Origin: Pseudomonadota bacterium
Lineage (GTDB): Bacteria; Pseudomonadota; Gammaproteobacteria; Steroidobacterales; Steroidobacteraceae
Assembly (NCBI GenBank): GCA_023457495.1
Contig: JAEWLQ010000095.1
Location: 1 to 11,240 of the forward strand
Direction: 5' to 3'
Length of the DNA: 11,240 nt
Shown one piece after another: positions 1 to 6,910 of this stretch (position 1 is its first letter; every line of letters starts with the position of its first letter). A program made the position numbers and the translations under genes. Under the pieces are notes generated by a model. That model did not search any database and was not told the origin of the DNA. It saw only the letters and a list, made by a program, of their open reading frames with translations.

Positions 1-32
1 CCCCCCCCCCCCCCCGCCGCCCTTTTTCCGGG
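1..32. other. Window edge with poly-C run behind the LPMO gene
   Basis: The first 15 bases are an uninterrupted C run, followed by a short GC-rich stretch and five T. This lies 3' of the stop codon of the minus-strand LPMO gene, so on the transcript it would be a G run just after the coding end. No hairpin typical of an intrinsic terminator can be built from what is visible. A 15-base homopolymer exactly at the window edge may be a contig-end or sequencing artefact; if real it is a length-variable tract outside the coding region. Confidence 0.5.
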
Positions 33-2003
33 CTAGAAGGTCCCCGACTGCGTTCGCGCCACACCGCCGGTGGTATACGCCACCGTCCAGGTGTCACCGG
101 AGGTCGGATGAGCCGTACCCGTGCCACCGAGCTGCGCCGCGAAGGCCCGCGCGCTCGATGCGCTCAACGTCTGACCGGCCGTAAGCGTCCAGGTGTACGT
201 CACGGTGGACGACGTGCTGGCATTGCTCTGCGTGATCTGTCCGCCGACGGTGTTGTACTGGCCGCTGTGGCTGACACCCGTCGTGCGCTGCACGACCACC
301 GTCACCGTGAGCGCCGTGATGGGTGACGTGTTGGCGAGCCGCACCTGCAGCTCGTTGTACCAGGGGCTGGCGCTGGTCACGGCGCTCGTGGCCGTCACGC
401 CGTCACCGCCGCTGGCCGAGGGTGTCGCGCTCACCTGCGTCGACACTCCGCTCTCACCGCTCGCGTTCAACGCCGTCACGACGTAGTAGTAAGTCGTTCC
501 GTTGGTGAGACCCGTGTTGACGAAGCTGTTGGCGGACACGTTGGCGCCGACGTTGGTGTAAGGACCACCGTTGGTGGTGGAGCGCTTGACGTTGTAGCCG
601 GTCGCGCCGGACACCGCGCTCCAGCCCAGGCTGACCTGCGCATTGCCGGGCGTCGCGCCGAGATTCGTCGGCGCCGACGGCACCGCGCCGGGCACGATCT
701 GCAGGAACGCGCTCGCGAGGTTCGCCGCAGTCTGGGCGTAGACGCGGTTGGTCGTCGCATTCGCCTCGGGCACCACCTGGTTCTGCGAATTCAGCACGCC
801 GATGCGCACCGCGCCGTTCAGCCCGTTCACCGCGTTGGCCAAGGTCACCGGCCACTGCGATGCGCCGGTGTTCGCGGACGTGATCGTGATGGGCGTCGTC
901 GGCCAGAACGCGTCCTGGCCCGTGCTCGACACCGTGCGCACGTTCACGCGATCGCCCACGACCAGCGTGCGCGGATCGACCGTCAATGCGCCGAGATCGA
1001 ACCAGGGGTTCGAGATCGCCGGCTGGTGCAGGATCGTCCGGGTTTCCGAATCCGACGCATTGCCGCTGGTCACGAGCAGATTGACTGTGACGTTGCCGGA
1101 GGCCTGCGGCGCGCCGAGGTTCAGCGTCGCCTGCGCGCTCGTCGGATTGGTGATCGAGTACAGCGACGGATTTTCCGAATCCACGCTCCAGGAATACGCG
1201 AGATTGCTGCCGACCGAGGTGCTGCCGTTGAGCGCGATCGAACCCGGACCGGTGAACGTCGTGACATTCGGGCTCAGCACGATGTTGGCCGTGACGGTCG
1301 GCGGCGGCGTGCCGGAGAACTGCGCATCGACGCAGCCGTGGAAGCGCTCATACGTGTAATGGTTGCGGCCCCATTCGCCGTAGATGACGTGACGCCCGCT
1401 GCGCGAGGGCACCGTGCAGCGCGTGGTGAACGTCTGGTTCGCCTTGTTGGGAGTCACGTCCGGGTTGGCGTTCGGATTCGCGTCGCTGTAGTTGAGCGAG
1501 CAGAACGGCGTGTCCTCGAAATCGCTGAAGGACAGCGCCTTGCCGGTCTGCCACACGAATCCGGGCTTCGTGATCCAGTACTTGAACTCCTGGGTGTCGT
1601 CGAAATGCGGACCCCAGGAGATGTTCCAGGTGAAGGTCCGTTGCCCGGACGTCATGGGCACGGTGGGCCAGTCGATGGGCTGATCCCACACGGTCGCGGC
1701 GCCGTTCCACGTTTCGGAGTTGAATCCGCAGACGTTGGCACGCGGGCCCACGCCGGCGCGGCCCGTGGTATGCGTGAGCACGCTCATGAAACTGTAACCG
1801 GCCTCGAACGGGACGCCCGGCGCGGTGAACGCATTGCCGCACACCGGGTACTGCGCGGTGCCGTTCGCGACCTGGTCCGGCTTGGTGATGGCGCCGCAAA
1901 ACCAGTTGCGCGCGGGGGGATCCTGAATCAGTCCGTGCGAGAGCGCCGTCATGGGCAGGCCCGCCACGATGAATGCCAGCAAGCGAAGTGCGCCGATCCT
2001 CAT
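33..2003 (-). CDS. Secreted multidomain lytic polysaccharide monooxygenase (AA10)
   Basis: A 656-residue copper enzyme predicted to cleave crystalline chitin or cellulose oxidatively outside the cell. Residues 1-22 are a signal peptide ending in ALS, so the mature protein begins with His23, the N-terminal half of the AA10 histidine brace. The second brace residue is His133 in the segment WGPHFDDTQEFKYWITKP, which aligns with the ARHSTTSWRYFIT region of CBP21. Phe221 in RFHGCVD is the likely axial residue. Six cysteines (36, 55, 92, 168, 196, 224) can form disulfides. After the catalytic domain (23-230) come an Ig/PKD-like module (about 236-326), a beta-rich module (about 330-440, faintly GbpA-like), a fibronectin type III domain (about 443-530) and a final beta-rich domain (about 535-656) that is probably carbohydrate-binding. 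The start at 2003 is chosen because AAGGGAG stands seven bases upstream and the signal peptide begins there; the frame stays open upstream to 2129. Substrate (chitin or cellulose) cannot be decided from sequence. Confidence 0.93.
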   Translation of the reverse strand: MRIGALRLLAFIVAGLPMTALSHGLIQDPPARNWFCGAITKPDQVANGTAQYPVCGNAFTAPGVPFEAGYSFMSVLTHTTGRAGVGPRANVCGFNSETWNGAATVWDQPIDWPTVPMTSGQRTFTWNISWGPHFDDTQEFKYWITKPGFVWQTGKALSFSDFEDTPFCSLNYSDANPNANPDVTPNKANQTFTTRCTVPSRSGRHVIYGEWGRNHYTYERFHGCVDAQFSGTPPPTVTANIVLSPNVTTFTGPGSIALNGSTSVGSNLAYSWSVDSENPSLYSITNPTSAQATLNLGAPQASGNVTVNLLVTSGNASDSETRTILHQPAISNPWFDLGALTVDPRTLVVGDRVNVRTVSSTGQDAFWPTTPITITSANTGASQWPVTLANAVNGLNGAVRIGVLNSQNQVVPEANATTNRVYAQTAANLASAFLQIVPGAVPSAPTNLGATPGNAQVSLGWSAVSGATGYNVKRSTTNGGPYTNVGANVSANSFVNTGLTNGTTYYYVVTALNASGESGVSTQVSATPSASGGDGVTATSAVTSASPWYNELQVRLANTSPITALTVTVVVQRTTGVSHSGQYNTVGGQITQSNASTSSTVTYTWTLTAGQTLSASSARAFAAQLGGTGTAHPTSGDTWTVAYTTGGVARTQSGTF

Positions 2004-2018
2004 AAATACTCCCTTGTG
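1997..2018 (-). promoter_or_regulatory. Shine-Dalgarno sequence deciding the LPMO start
   Basis: On the minus strand AAGGGAG precedes the ATG at 2003 by seven bases. The open frame continues upstream for 42 codons without any signal-peptide character, so this ribosome site settles the start. Confidence 0.8.
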
Positions 2019-2040
2019 ATCGAAGGATCGCGGTGCGAGG

Positions 2041-2055
2041 ACGCGCGTCGCGCGT
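2041..2055. repeat. 15-bp palindrome ACGCGCG-T-CGCGCGT upstream of LPMO
   Basis: Two perfect 7-base arms flank a single T, 37 bases before the LPMO start codon. The one-base centre rules out an RNA hairpin of the full arms, so a protein operator is more likely than a terminator. CG-alternating sequence in a GC-rich genome makes chance occurrence possible. Confidence 0.35.
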
Positions 2056-2106
2056 GCGGCCGGAATCGCCGCGTGGGTCCACCTGATCCCTGTGAGTCCC
2101 TTCGTC

Positions 2107-2137
2107 CTTTTCGCGCGCATGTTAGGCACGCGAAAAG
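2107..2137. repeat. Perfect 9-bp inverted repeat CTTTTCGCG / CGCGAAAAG
   Basis: The arms 2107-2115 and 2129-2137 are exact inverted copies separated by 13 bases, about 104 bases upstream of the LPMO start. The A/T tetramers in the arms stand out from the GC-rich background. It could be an operator for the LPMO promoter or a hairpin in a long leader. There is no T-tract after it on either strand beyond the arm itself. Confidence 0.45.
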
Positions 2138-2238
2138 CGCCAAATCACTCTCGGTTTTCCACCGGACAGCGTTGTCAGCGCCTTATCCGCCGCCGCGCGC
2201 GGCCGGCTGGCGCGATCGCCATCGACGCCGCCCGAAGG

Positions 2239-2261
2239 GCCGCGCGCGGGACACGCGCGGC
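2239..2261 (-). terminator. GC-rich hairpin downstream of kup (possible transcript end)
   Basis: GCCGCGCG (2239-2246) and CGCGCGGC (2254-2261) form a perfect 8-bp stem with a 7-base loop, about 70 bases behind the kup stop. No U-tract follows on the minus strand, so it is not a classical intrinsic terminator; it may protect the 3' end or be incidental. Confidence 0.3.
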
Positions 2262-2330
2262 GAATCGGGGACAACCGTTCCGGGACATGCGGGACAATGC
2301 ACCGCAGCGCGCTTCCCCTAGCTACCTGGT

Positions 2331-4196
2331 CTAGAGCTCGATGTCGGTGGCGAGGACCATCACGCCGCGCGCGGGCATGCGGAAGAATTCGGCCGCCTGG
2401 GCGCTGCGGCGCTGCAGAAACGCGAACGCGCGCGACTTGAGGCCCGCGATGCCCGGGCGCGGCCGCGCGCGCACCAGGTGCCAGCCGAGGAAGAACGACG
2501 CATCCACGGCGAACACCTCGAGACCCTGGCGGCGGGCGGCCCGCAATGCCTCGCCGATGTCCGGAGTCTCCATGAAGCCGAACCGTGCGCGCATGTCGAA
2601 CACACCCGGATGCAGCTCGCAGTAGCTCACGCGCGTCGCGGGATCGGCGCGCGGTATGCGCTGGAATTCGAGGTGCAGGATGACGATCTGCTCATGGCAC
2701 ACCTTGTTGTGCTCGAGATTGCGCAGCAGCGCGGTGGGCACGAAGCCCGAATGGCTGACGAGGAAGACCGCGGTCCCCGGAACGCGCGTCGTCGCCTTGG
2801 CCAGCAGCTCGGGCAACTTCGCGACCGGCACCGCGCGGCTCTCGAGCTCGGCCCGCAACGCGTGGCGGCCGTCGCGCCAGGTCACGAACATCGCGAACAT
2901 CACCGCCGCGATCAGCAGCGGCACCCAGCCGCCGTCGTCGATCTTGGTGATGTTTCCCATCACCAACGTCAGGTCGACGATCAGCAGAAGGCCGAACAAC
3001 GCGCCGATGCGCCGCCAGGACCACTTCCAGATCCCGCGCGCCACCAGCGCGCCCAACAACGTCGTGATGAACATCGTGCCGACCACCGAGGCGCCGTACG
3101 CCGCCGACAACGCGCTCGAACTGCCGAAGCCGATCACGAACATCACCACCGCGACGAACATGAAGAGATTCGCGGCCGGCACGTAGATCTGTCCGACCGT
3201 CGTCGCGCTGGTCTGCAACACGCGCACGCGCGGCAGGAGGTCGAGTTGCACCGCCTCGCGGGTAACGGAGAACGCGCCCGAGATGGTGGCCTGCGAGGCG
3301 ATGACCGTCGCGACCGTCGCGAGCAGCACCAGCGCCGGCAGGAACCCCTGCGGCGCGAGCGCGTAGAAGGGATTCGTGATCGCCGCGCCCGACGAGAGGA
3401 GCAACGCACCCTGCCCGAAGTAGTTGATCACGAGCGCGGGCCATACCAGCACCAGCCACGCGACGCGCACCGGCCGCTTGCCGAAGTGACCCATGTCGGC
3501 GTACAGCGCTTCTGCGCCGGTCACCGCCAGGAACACCGCGCCGACGATCACCAGCGAGAGTCCCGGATGCGCCGCGAACAGCTTCAGCGCATACCAGGGA
3601 TTCACGGCCGCGAGCACGCGTGGCGCCTCGGCGATCTCCATCACGCCGAGCACGGCCAGCGTCGCGAACCACAGGATCATCACCGGGCCGAACAACTTTC
3701 CGACGCGCTCGGTCCCGCGCCGCTGGATGGCGAACAACACGGCGATCACCGCCAGGGTCACCGGCAGCACGGCGTTGCCGAATTCCGGGTCGAGGATTTC
3801 GAGACCCTCGACCGCCGAGAGCACCGAGATCGCCGGGGTGATCAGCGCGTCGCAGTAGAAAAGTGCCGCGCCCAGCACGCCGAGCGCGACCACGCGCCGC
3901 ACCCACGGCTCGGCGGTGCCGAAGTGCTGCTGGATCAGCGCGACCAGCGAGAGGATGCCGCCCTCCCCCTCATTGTCGGCCCGCATGATCACGGCGAGAT
4001 ATTTGACGCTAACGACGATGGCGAGCGTCCAGAAGATGAGCGACAACAGGCCTAACACCGTCGCGGCATCGCCCGGTTGATACCCGGCGGCGCCGAGCGA
4101 TTCCTTGAACGCGTAGAGGGGACTGGTGCCGATGTCGCCGAAAACGACGCCGATGGCGCCGATGAACGCCGGTCCCAAAGCCTGCTGAGCCTTCAT
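2331..4196 (-). CDS. kup: Potassium uptake permease Kup (KUP/HAK/KT family)
   Basis: A 621-residue inner-membrane protein, matching the usual Kup length of about 620. It takes up K+ probably by H+ symport. The N-terminal family signature GDIGTSPLY is at residues 20-28, including Asp21, equivalent to the functionally important Asp23 of E. coli Kup; DNEGEGG follows at 74-80. About twelve hydrophobic segments occupy residues 10-440, and a hydrophilic C-terminal domain fills roughly 450-621. The start at 4196 is supported by N-terminal similarity (AIGVVFGDIGTS at the expected distance), not by a ribosome site: no Shine-Dalgarno sequence is visible. A -10-like TAAAAT lies 12 bases upstream. The gene is divergent from the antiporter gene ybaL, with 205 bases between them. 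No frameshift or missing signature residue is seen. Confidence 0.95.
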   Translation of the reverse strand: MKAQQALGPAFIGAIGVVFGDIGTSPLYAFKESLGAAGYQPGDAATVLGLLSLIFWTLAIVVSVKYLAVIMRADNEGEGGILSLVALIQQHFGTAEPWVRRVVALGVLGAALFYCDALITPAISVLSAVEGLEILDPEFGNAVLPVTLAVIAVLFAIQRRGTERVGKLFGPVMILWFATLAVLGVMEIAEAPRVLAAVNPWYALKLFAAHPGLSLVIVGAVFLAVTGAEALYADMGHFGKRPVRVAWLVLVWPALVINYFGQGALLLSSGAAITNPFYALAPQGFLPALVLLATVATVIASQATISGAFSVTREAVQLDLLPRVRVLQTSATTVGQIYVPAANLFMFVAVVMFVIGFGSSSALSAAYGASVVGTMFITTLLGALVARGIWKWSWRRIGALFGLLLIVDLTLVMGNITKIDDGGWVPLLIAAVMFAMFVTWRDGRHALRAELESRAVPVAKLPELLAKATTRVPGTAVFLVSHSGFVPTALLRNLEHNKVCHEQIVILHLEFQRIPRADPATRVSYCELHPGVFDMRARFGFMETPDIGEALRAARRQGLEVFAVDASFFLGWHLVRARPRPGIAGLKSRAFAFLQRRSAQAAEFFRMPARGVMVLATDIEL

Positions 4197-4401
4197 ACGA
4201 AGGCGCGCATTTTAAGCGTGGGTGGGCGCGGTTTCGCGGCGCGTCATTGCGGCCACGCGTATGCCCCCGGATTCCCACGGAACTTAGCTAGTTCGACGCG
4301 CCAGGTGATTACGGCCTCTTGCTTTTTTCCATTTTCGCGAGATTCGACCCGCCCGCCGATCGCCCTGCAGCAATGCCGCACTTTTCGGTACTCTCGCGCC
4401 C
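4197..4401. promoter_or_regulatory. Divergent promoter region of kup and ybaL
   Basis: This 205-base gap must hold both promoters. For kup, TAAAAT (minus, 4209-4214) matches the -10 consensus at five of six positions and lies 12 bases from the start codon. For ybaL, TACTCT (plus, 4389-4394) matches the TAnnnT core and lies seven bases from the start codon. Good -35 boxes were not found at the expected distances. A T-rich patch (4319-4336) breaks the GC-rich sequence. Neither gene has a Shine-Dalgarno sequence. Confidence 0.4.
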
Positions 4402-6168
4402 ATGCCCGAGGCCTTACACGACACACCGCTCATCGCGATGCTCGCCATCGCGTTCGTGCTCGCATTGCTCTTCGGCTTGATGGCGAGCGCGCTCAAGGTA
4501 TCGCCGATCGTCGGCTATCTGCTCGCCGGCATCGCCGTCGGCCCCTTCACACCCGGCTTCGTGGCCGATCCGCGCATCGCCAGCCAGCTCGCGGAGATCG
4601 GCGTGATCCTGCTGATGTTCGGCGTCGGCCTGCATTTCTCGATCAAGGATCTCAAAGCCGTACGGTCGATCGCCTTGCCTGGCGCCGTCGCGCAGATCGT
4701 GACCGCCACGGCCATCGGCGCGGGCATCGCGCACCTGTGGGGCTGGACGCCCGGACAGGGACTGGTGTTCGGATTGTCGCTGTCGGTGGCGAGCACGGTG
4801 GTGCTACTGCGCGCGCTGGAAGAACGCAATGCGCTGCAGTCCTCGGAAGGCAAGATCGCCGTCGGCTGGCTCATCGTCGAAGACCTCGCAATGGTGCTGG
4901 CATTGGTCCTGCTGCCGGCGCTGGCCACCGCGCTCGGCGGCGATACCTCCGGAATCCGGGTACCGGTGACCGCCTCCTCCACCTGGCTCACCGTCGTGCT
5001 CACCTTGTTCAAGGTCACGGTGTTCGTGGCGCTCGCGCTCGTGGTCGGAACGCGGGTCGTGCCGTGGCTGCTGATGCGCGTCACGCACACCGGCTCGCGC
5101 GAGCTGTTCACGTTGTGCGTGCTCGCCATCGCGCTCGGTATCGCGTACGGCTCATCAGCCGCGTTCGGCGTGTCGTTCGCGCTGGGCGCGTTTTTCGCGG
5201 GCGTCATTCTTTCCGAATCGGAACTGTCCCACCAGGCCGGCAACGACTCGCTACCGCTCAAGGATGCGTTCGCCGTGTTGTTCTTCGTGTCGGTGGGCAT
5301 GTTGTTCGATCCCGCCATCATGATCCGCGAACCGCTGGCGGTGCTCGCGGTGCTGGCGGTGATCATGGTCGGCAAATCGCTGGCCGCGTTCCTGATCGTG
5401 CTCGCGTTCCGGCACCCGTTGCGAACGGCGCTGACCGTTTCGGCGAGCCTGGCGCAGATCGGGGAGTTCTCCTTCATCCTCGTGGGACTCGGCACCCTGC
5501 TCGGGTTGTTGCCCGCCGAGGGACGCGATCTCGTTCTCGCCGGCGCGCTGCTCTCGATCGCGCTCAATCCCGTCACCTTCGCCGGCATCGCGCCGATGAT
5601 GCGGTTCTTTCATTCTTATCCGCGGCTGCTCGGGCTGCTCGAAAGGAGCGGCGCCGAACGTCACCGCACGCCGGTGGCGACCGCGTTCGCACTGCGCGAC
5701 CACGCAATCGTCGTCGGTTATGGACGTGTGGGCGGCGCCATCGGGCCCGTGCTGCACGAGCAGGGATTGCCGTTCGCGGTGATCGAGCGCGATCACATCA
5801 TGCTGACCACGGCGCAATCGCAGAACGTCCCGACCGTCGAAGGCGACGCGTCGACGCCGGCGATCCTGCGCGCCGCGGGCATCGCCAACGCCCGTCTGCT
5901 GGTCGTCGCCACGCCCGACAGCTTCCAGGCGCGGCGCATCGTCGAGGTTGCGCGGACGCTGAATCCGACCATCGACGTGGTGGTACGCACACACAAGGAA
6001 AGCGAGTTCGAGCGGCTCGAACAACTCGGCGTCGGCCGCGTCGTGATGGGTGAACGCGAGCTCGCGCGCGGCATGCTGGAATATTCGCTGCGCAGTCTCG
6101 GCGTACCGCCCGAGCGGGCGCGTGCGGTCGCGGGCCGCGACGCGCAGGTCAATCCGGAAGGCACCTAG
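4402..6168 (+). CDS. ybaL: Kef-type cation:proton antiporter YbaL with RCK domain
   Basis: A 588-residue inner-membrane antiporter of the CPA2 family, expected to exchange K+ or another monovalent cation for H+. Residues 5-400 carry about twelve hydrophobic segments; LLAGIAVGPFTPGFVADPRI (40-59) and ILLMFGVGLHFSIKDL (69-84) closely match E. coli YbaL. VEDLAMV (159-165) holds the acidic pair of the ion path. The soluble C-terminal part is a TrkA-N/RCK domain with the Rossmann motif GYGRVGG (439-445), the acidic end of the second strand (IERD, 461-464) and GDAS (481-484), so gating by NAD(H) is expected. The protein is slightly longer than E. coli YbaL (558 residues), mostly at the ends. The start aligns with the family N-terminus; there is no Shine-Dalgarno sequence. 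It is divergent from kup and 52 bases ahead of modB, so partial co-transcription with modBC is possible. Confidence 0.92.
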   Translation: MPEALHDTPLIAMLAIAFVLALLFGLMASALKVSPIVGYLLAGIAVGPFTPGFVADPRIASQLAEIGVILLMFGVGLHFSIKDLKAVRSIALPGAVAQIVTATAIGAGIAHLWGWTPGQGLVFGLSLSVASTVVLLRALEERNALQSSEGKIAVGWLIVEDLAMVLALVLLPALATALGGDTSGIRVPVTASSTWLTVVLTLFKVTVFVALALVVGTRVVPWLLMRVTHTGSRELFTLCVLAIALGIAYGSSAAFGVSFALGAFFAGVILSESELSHQAGNDSLPLKDAFAVLFFVSVGMLFDPAIMIREPLAVLAVLAVIMVGKSLAAFLIVLAFRHPLRTALTVSASLAQIGEFSFILVGLGTLLGLLPAEGRDLVLAGALLSIALNPVTFAGIAPMMRFFHSYPRLLGLLERSGAERHRTPVATAFALRDHAIVVGYGRVGGAIGPVLHEQGLPFAVIERDHIMLTTAQSQNVPTVEGDASTPAILRAAGIANARLLVVATPDSFQARRIVEVARTLNPTIDVVVRTHKESEFERLEQLGVGRVVMGERELARGMLEYSLRSLGVPPERARAVAGRDAQVNPEGT

Positions 6169-6185
6169 TTCAGCAAGGGGTTGTG

Positions 6186-6198
6186 AGGGCCGCGCCCT
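6186..6198. repeat. Short inverted repeat AGGGC-CGC-GCCCT before modB
   Basis: Perfect 5-base arms around a 3-base loop, in the 52-base gap between the ybaL stop and the modB start. It could be a weak hairpin or half of an operator. No T-tract follows. Confidence 0.25.
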
Positions 6199-6207
6199 AT
6201 CAGACGA

Positions 6208-6213
6208 TATACT
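6208..6213 (+). promoter_or_regulatory. Candidate -10 element TATACT of modB
   Basis: TATACT matches TATAAT at five of six positions and is seven bases before the modB ATG. If used, transcription would start at or next to the start codon, giving a leaderless mRNA, which fits the absence of any Shine-Dalgarno sequence here. No good -35 box is present at 16-18 bases. Confidence 0.35.
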
Positions 6214-6220
6214 GCGCGCG

Positions 6221-6910
6221 ATGCTGTCCTCCGCGGAAACCGAAGCCCTCACGCTGAGCCTGTCCGTCGCGGCGCGCAGCGTCGCCTTCAATCTGCCCTT
6301 TGCGGTGCTGGTCGCCTGGCTGCTGAGCCGCACGCGCTTCGCCGGCCGCACGTTGTTCGATGCGTTCGTCCACCTGCCGCTGGTCCTGCCGCCGGTGGTG
6401 GTTGGCTATCTACTGCTGGTGTTGTTCGGCGTGCGCGGACCGATCGGCGGCTGGTTGCACGAGAACTTCGGCATCCAGCTCGCCTTCACGGGAACCGGGG
6501 CGGCGCTCGCCACCGCCGTGATGTCTTTTCCGCTGGTCGTGCGCTCCATCCGCATCGCGCTCGACACCGTGGATCGCGGCCTCGAGGACGCGGCGCGCAC
6601 GCTCGGCGCGGGGCCGGTCGACCGCTTCTTCTCCGTCACGCTGCCGCTGATCGCGCCCGGGATCCTCGGCGGCGCCATCATCGCGTTCGCCGCGGGCTTG
6701 GGAGAGTTCGGCGCGGTGATCACGTTCGCGTCCAACATTCCAGGAGAGACGCGTACGTTGCCGCTCGCGCTGTACACGGCATTGCAGACCCCGGATGGCG
6801 ATGCGCTCGCGGCGCGGCTCGCGTTCATCTCCTTCTCGCTGGGACTCGCGGGTTTGCTCGCTTCCGAGTTCCTCGCGCGCCGGTTGCGCCGCCGGCTGGG
6901 ACGCGCCTGA
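6221..6910 (+). CDS. modB: Molybdate ABC transporter permease ModB
   Basis: A 229-residue inner-membrane permease, the same length as E. coli ModB, that forms the channel for molybdate (possibly also tungstate) import. HLPLVLPPVVVGYLLLV (51-67) and GEFGAVITFASNIPGETRTL (161-180) are ModB signatures. The EAA loop that docks on the ATPase spans about 122-148 (EDAARTLGA, then LPLIAPGI). About five to six hydrophobic segments are visible. The start at 6221 is chosen because the protein then begins like the family; the frame is open upstream to 6050 inside ybaL, but that extension is arginine-rich and unlike ModB. The stop overlaps the modC start by one base (TGATG), so the two are translationally coupled. 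The usual modA is absent upstream. Confidence 0.95.
   Translation: MLSSAETEALTLSLSVAARSVAFNLPFAVLVAWLLSRTRFAGRTLFDAFVHLPLVLPPVVVGYLLLVLFGVRGPIGGWLHENFGIQLAFTGTGAALATAVMSFPLVVRSIRIALDTVDRGLEDAARTLGAGPVDRFFSVTLPLIAPGILGGAIIAFAAGLGEFGAVITFASNIPGETRTLPLALYTALQTPDGDALAARLAFISFSLGLAGLLASEFLARRLRRRLGRA

Larger units (their letters stand above)
2004..2330. other. Intergenic region between kup and the LPMO gene
   Basis: About 330 bases between the kup stop and the LPMO start, both genes on the minus strand, so it should hold the end of the kup transcript and the LPMO promoter. It contains an odd-centred palindrome (2041-2055), a 9-bp inverted repeat (2107-2137), a GC-rich hairpin (2239-2261) and four GGGACA motifs (2248-2296). 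I found no convincing -35/-10 pair; TAACAT near 2119-2124 (minus) is only a weak -10 candidate. No further gene is seen here. Confidence 0.6.

Noticed and set aside
2004..2129. A 42-codon N-terminal extension of the LPMO
   Set aside because: It has no ribosome site and is arginine-rich; the start at 2003 has AAGGGAG and begins a proper signal peptide leading to the essential N-terminal histidine.
2478..4055. 525-codon open frame antisense to kup
   Set aside because: Its product is a His-, Arg-, Asp- and Gln-rich low-complexity string typical of antisense frames in GC-rich genes; kup itself is fully supported.
4077..6053. 658-codon open frame overlapping ybaL in another frame
   Set aside because: Arginine-rich shadow frame without any domain; ybaL in the other frame matches a known family throughout.
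6198..6213. ModE-type molybdate box before modB
   Set aside because: CGATATA resembles one half-site and TATC/GATA form a 4-base dyad, but there is no full palindrome of the ModE type.
6050..6220. A 57-residue N-terminal extension of ModB overlapping ybaL
   Set aside because: It is an out-of-frame reading of the ybaL end, unlike ModB, and the shorter form has exactly the length of E. coli ModB.
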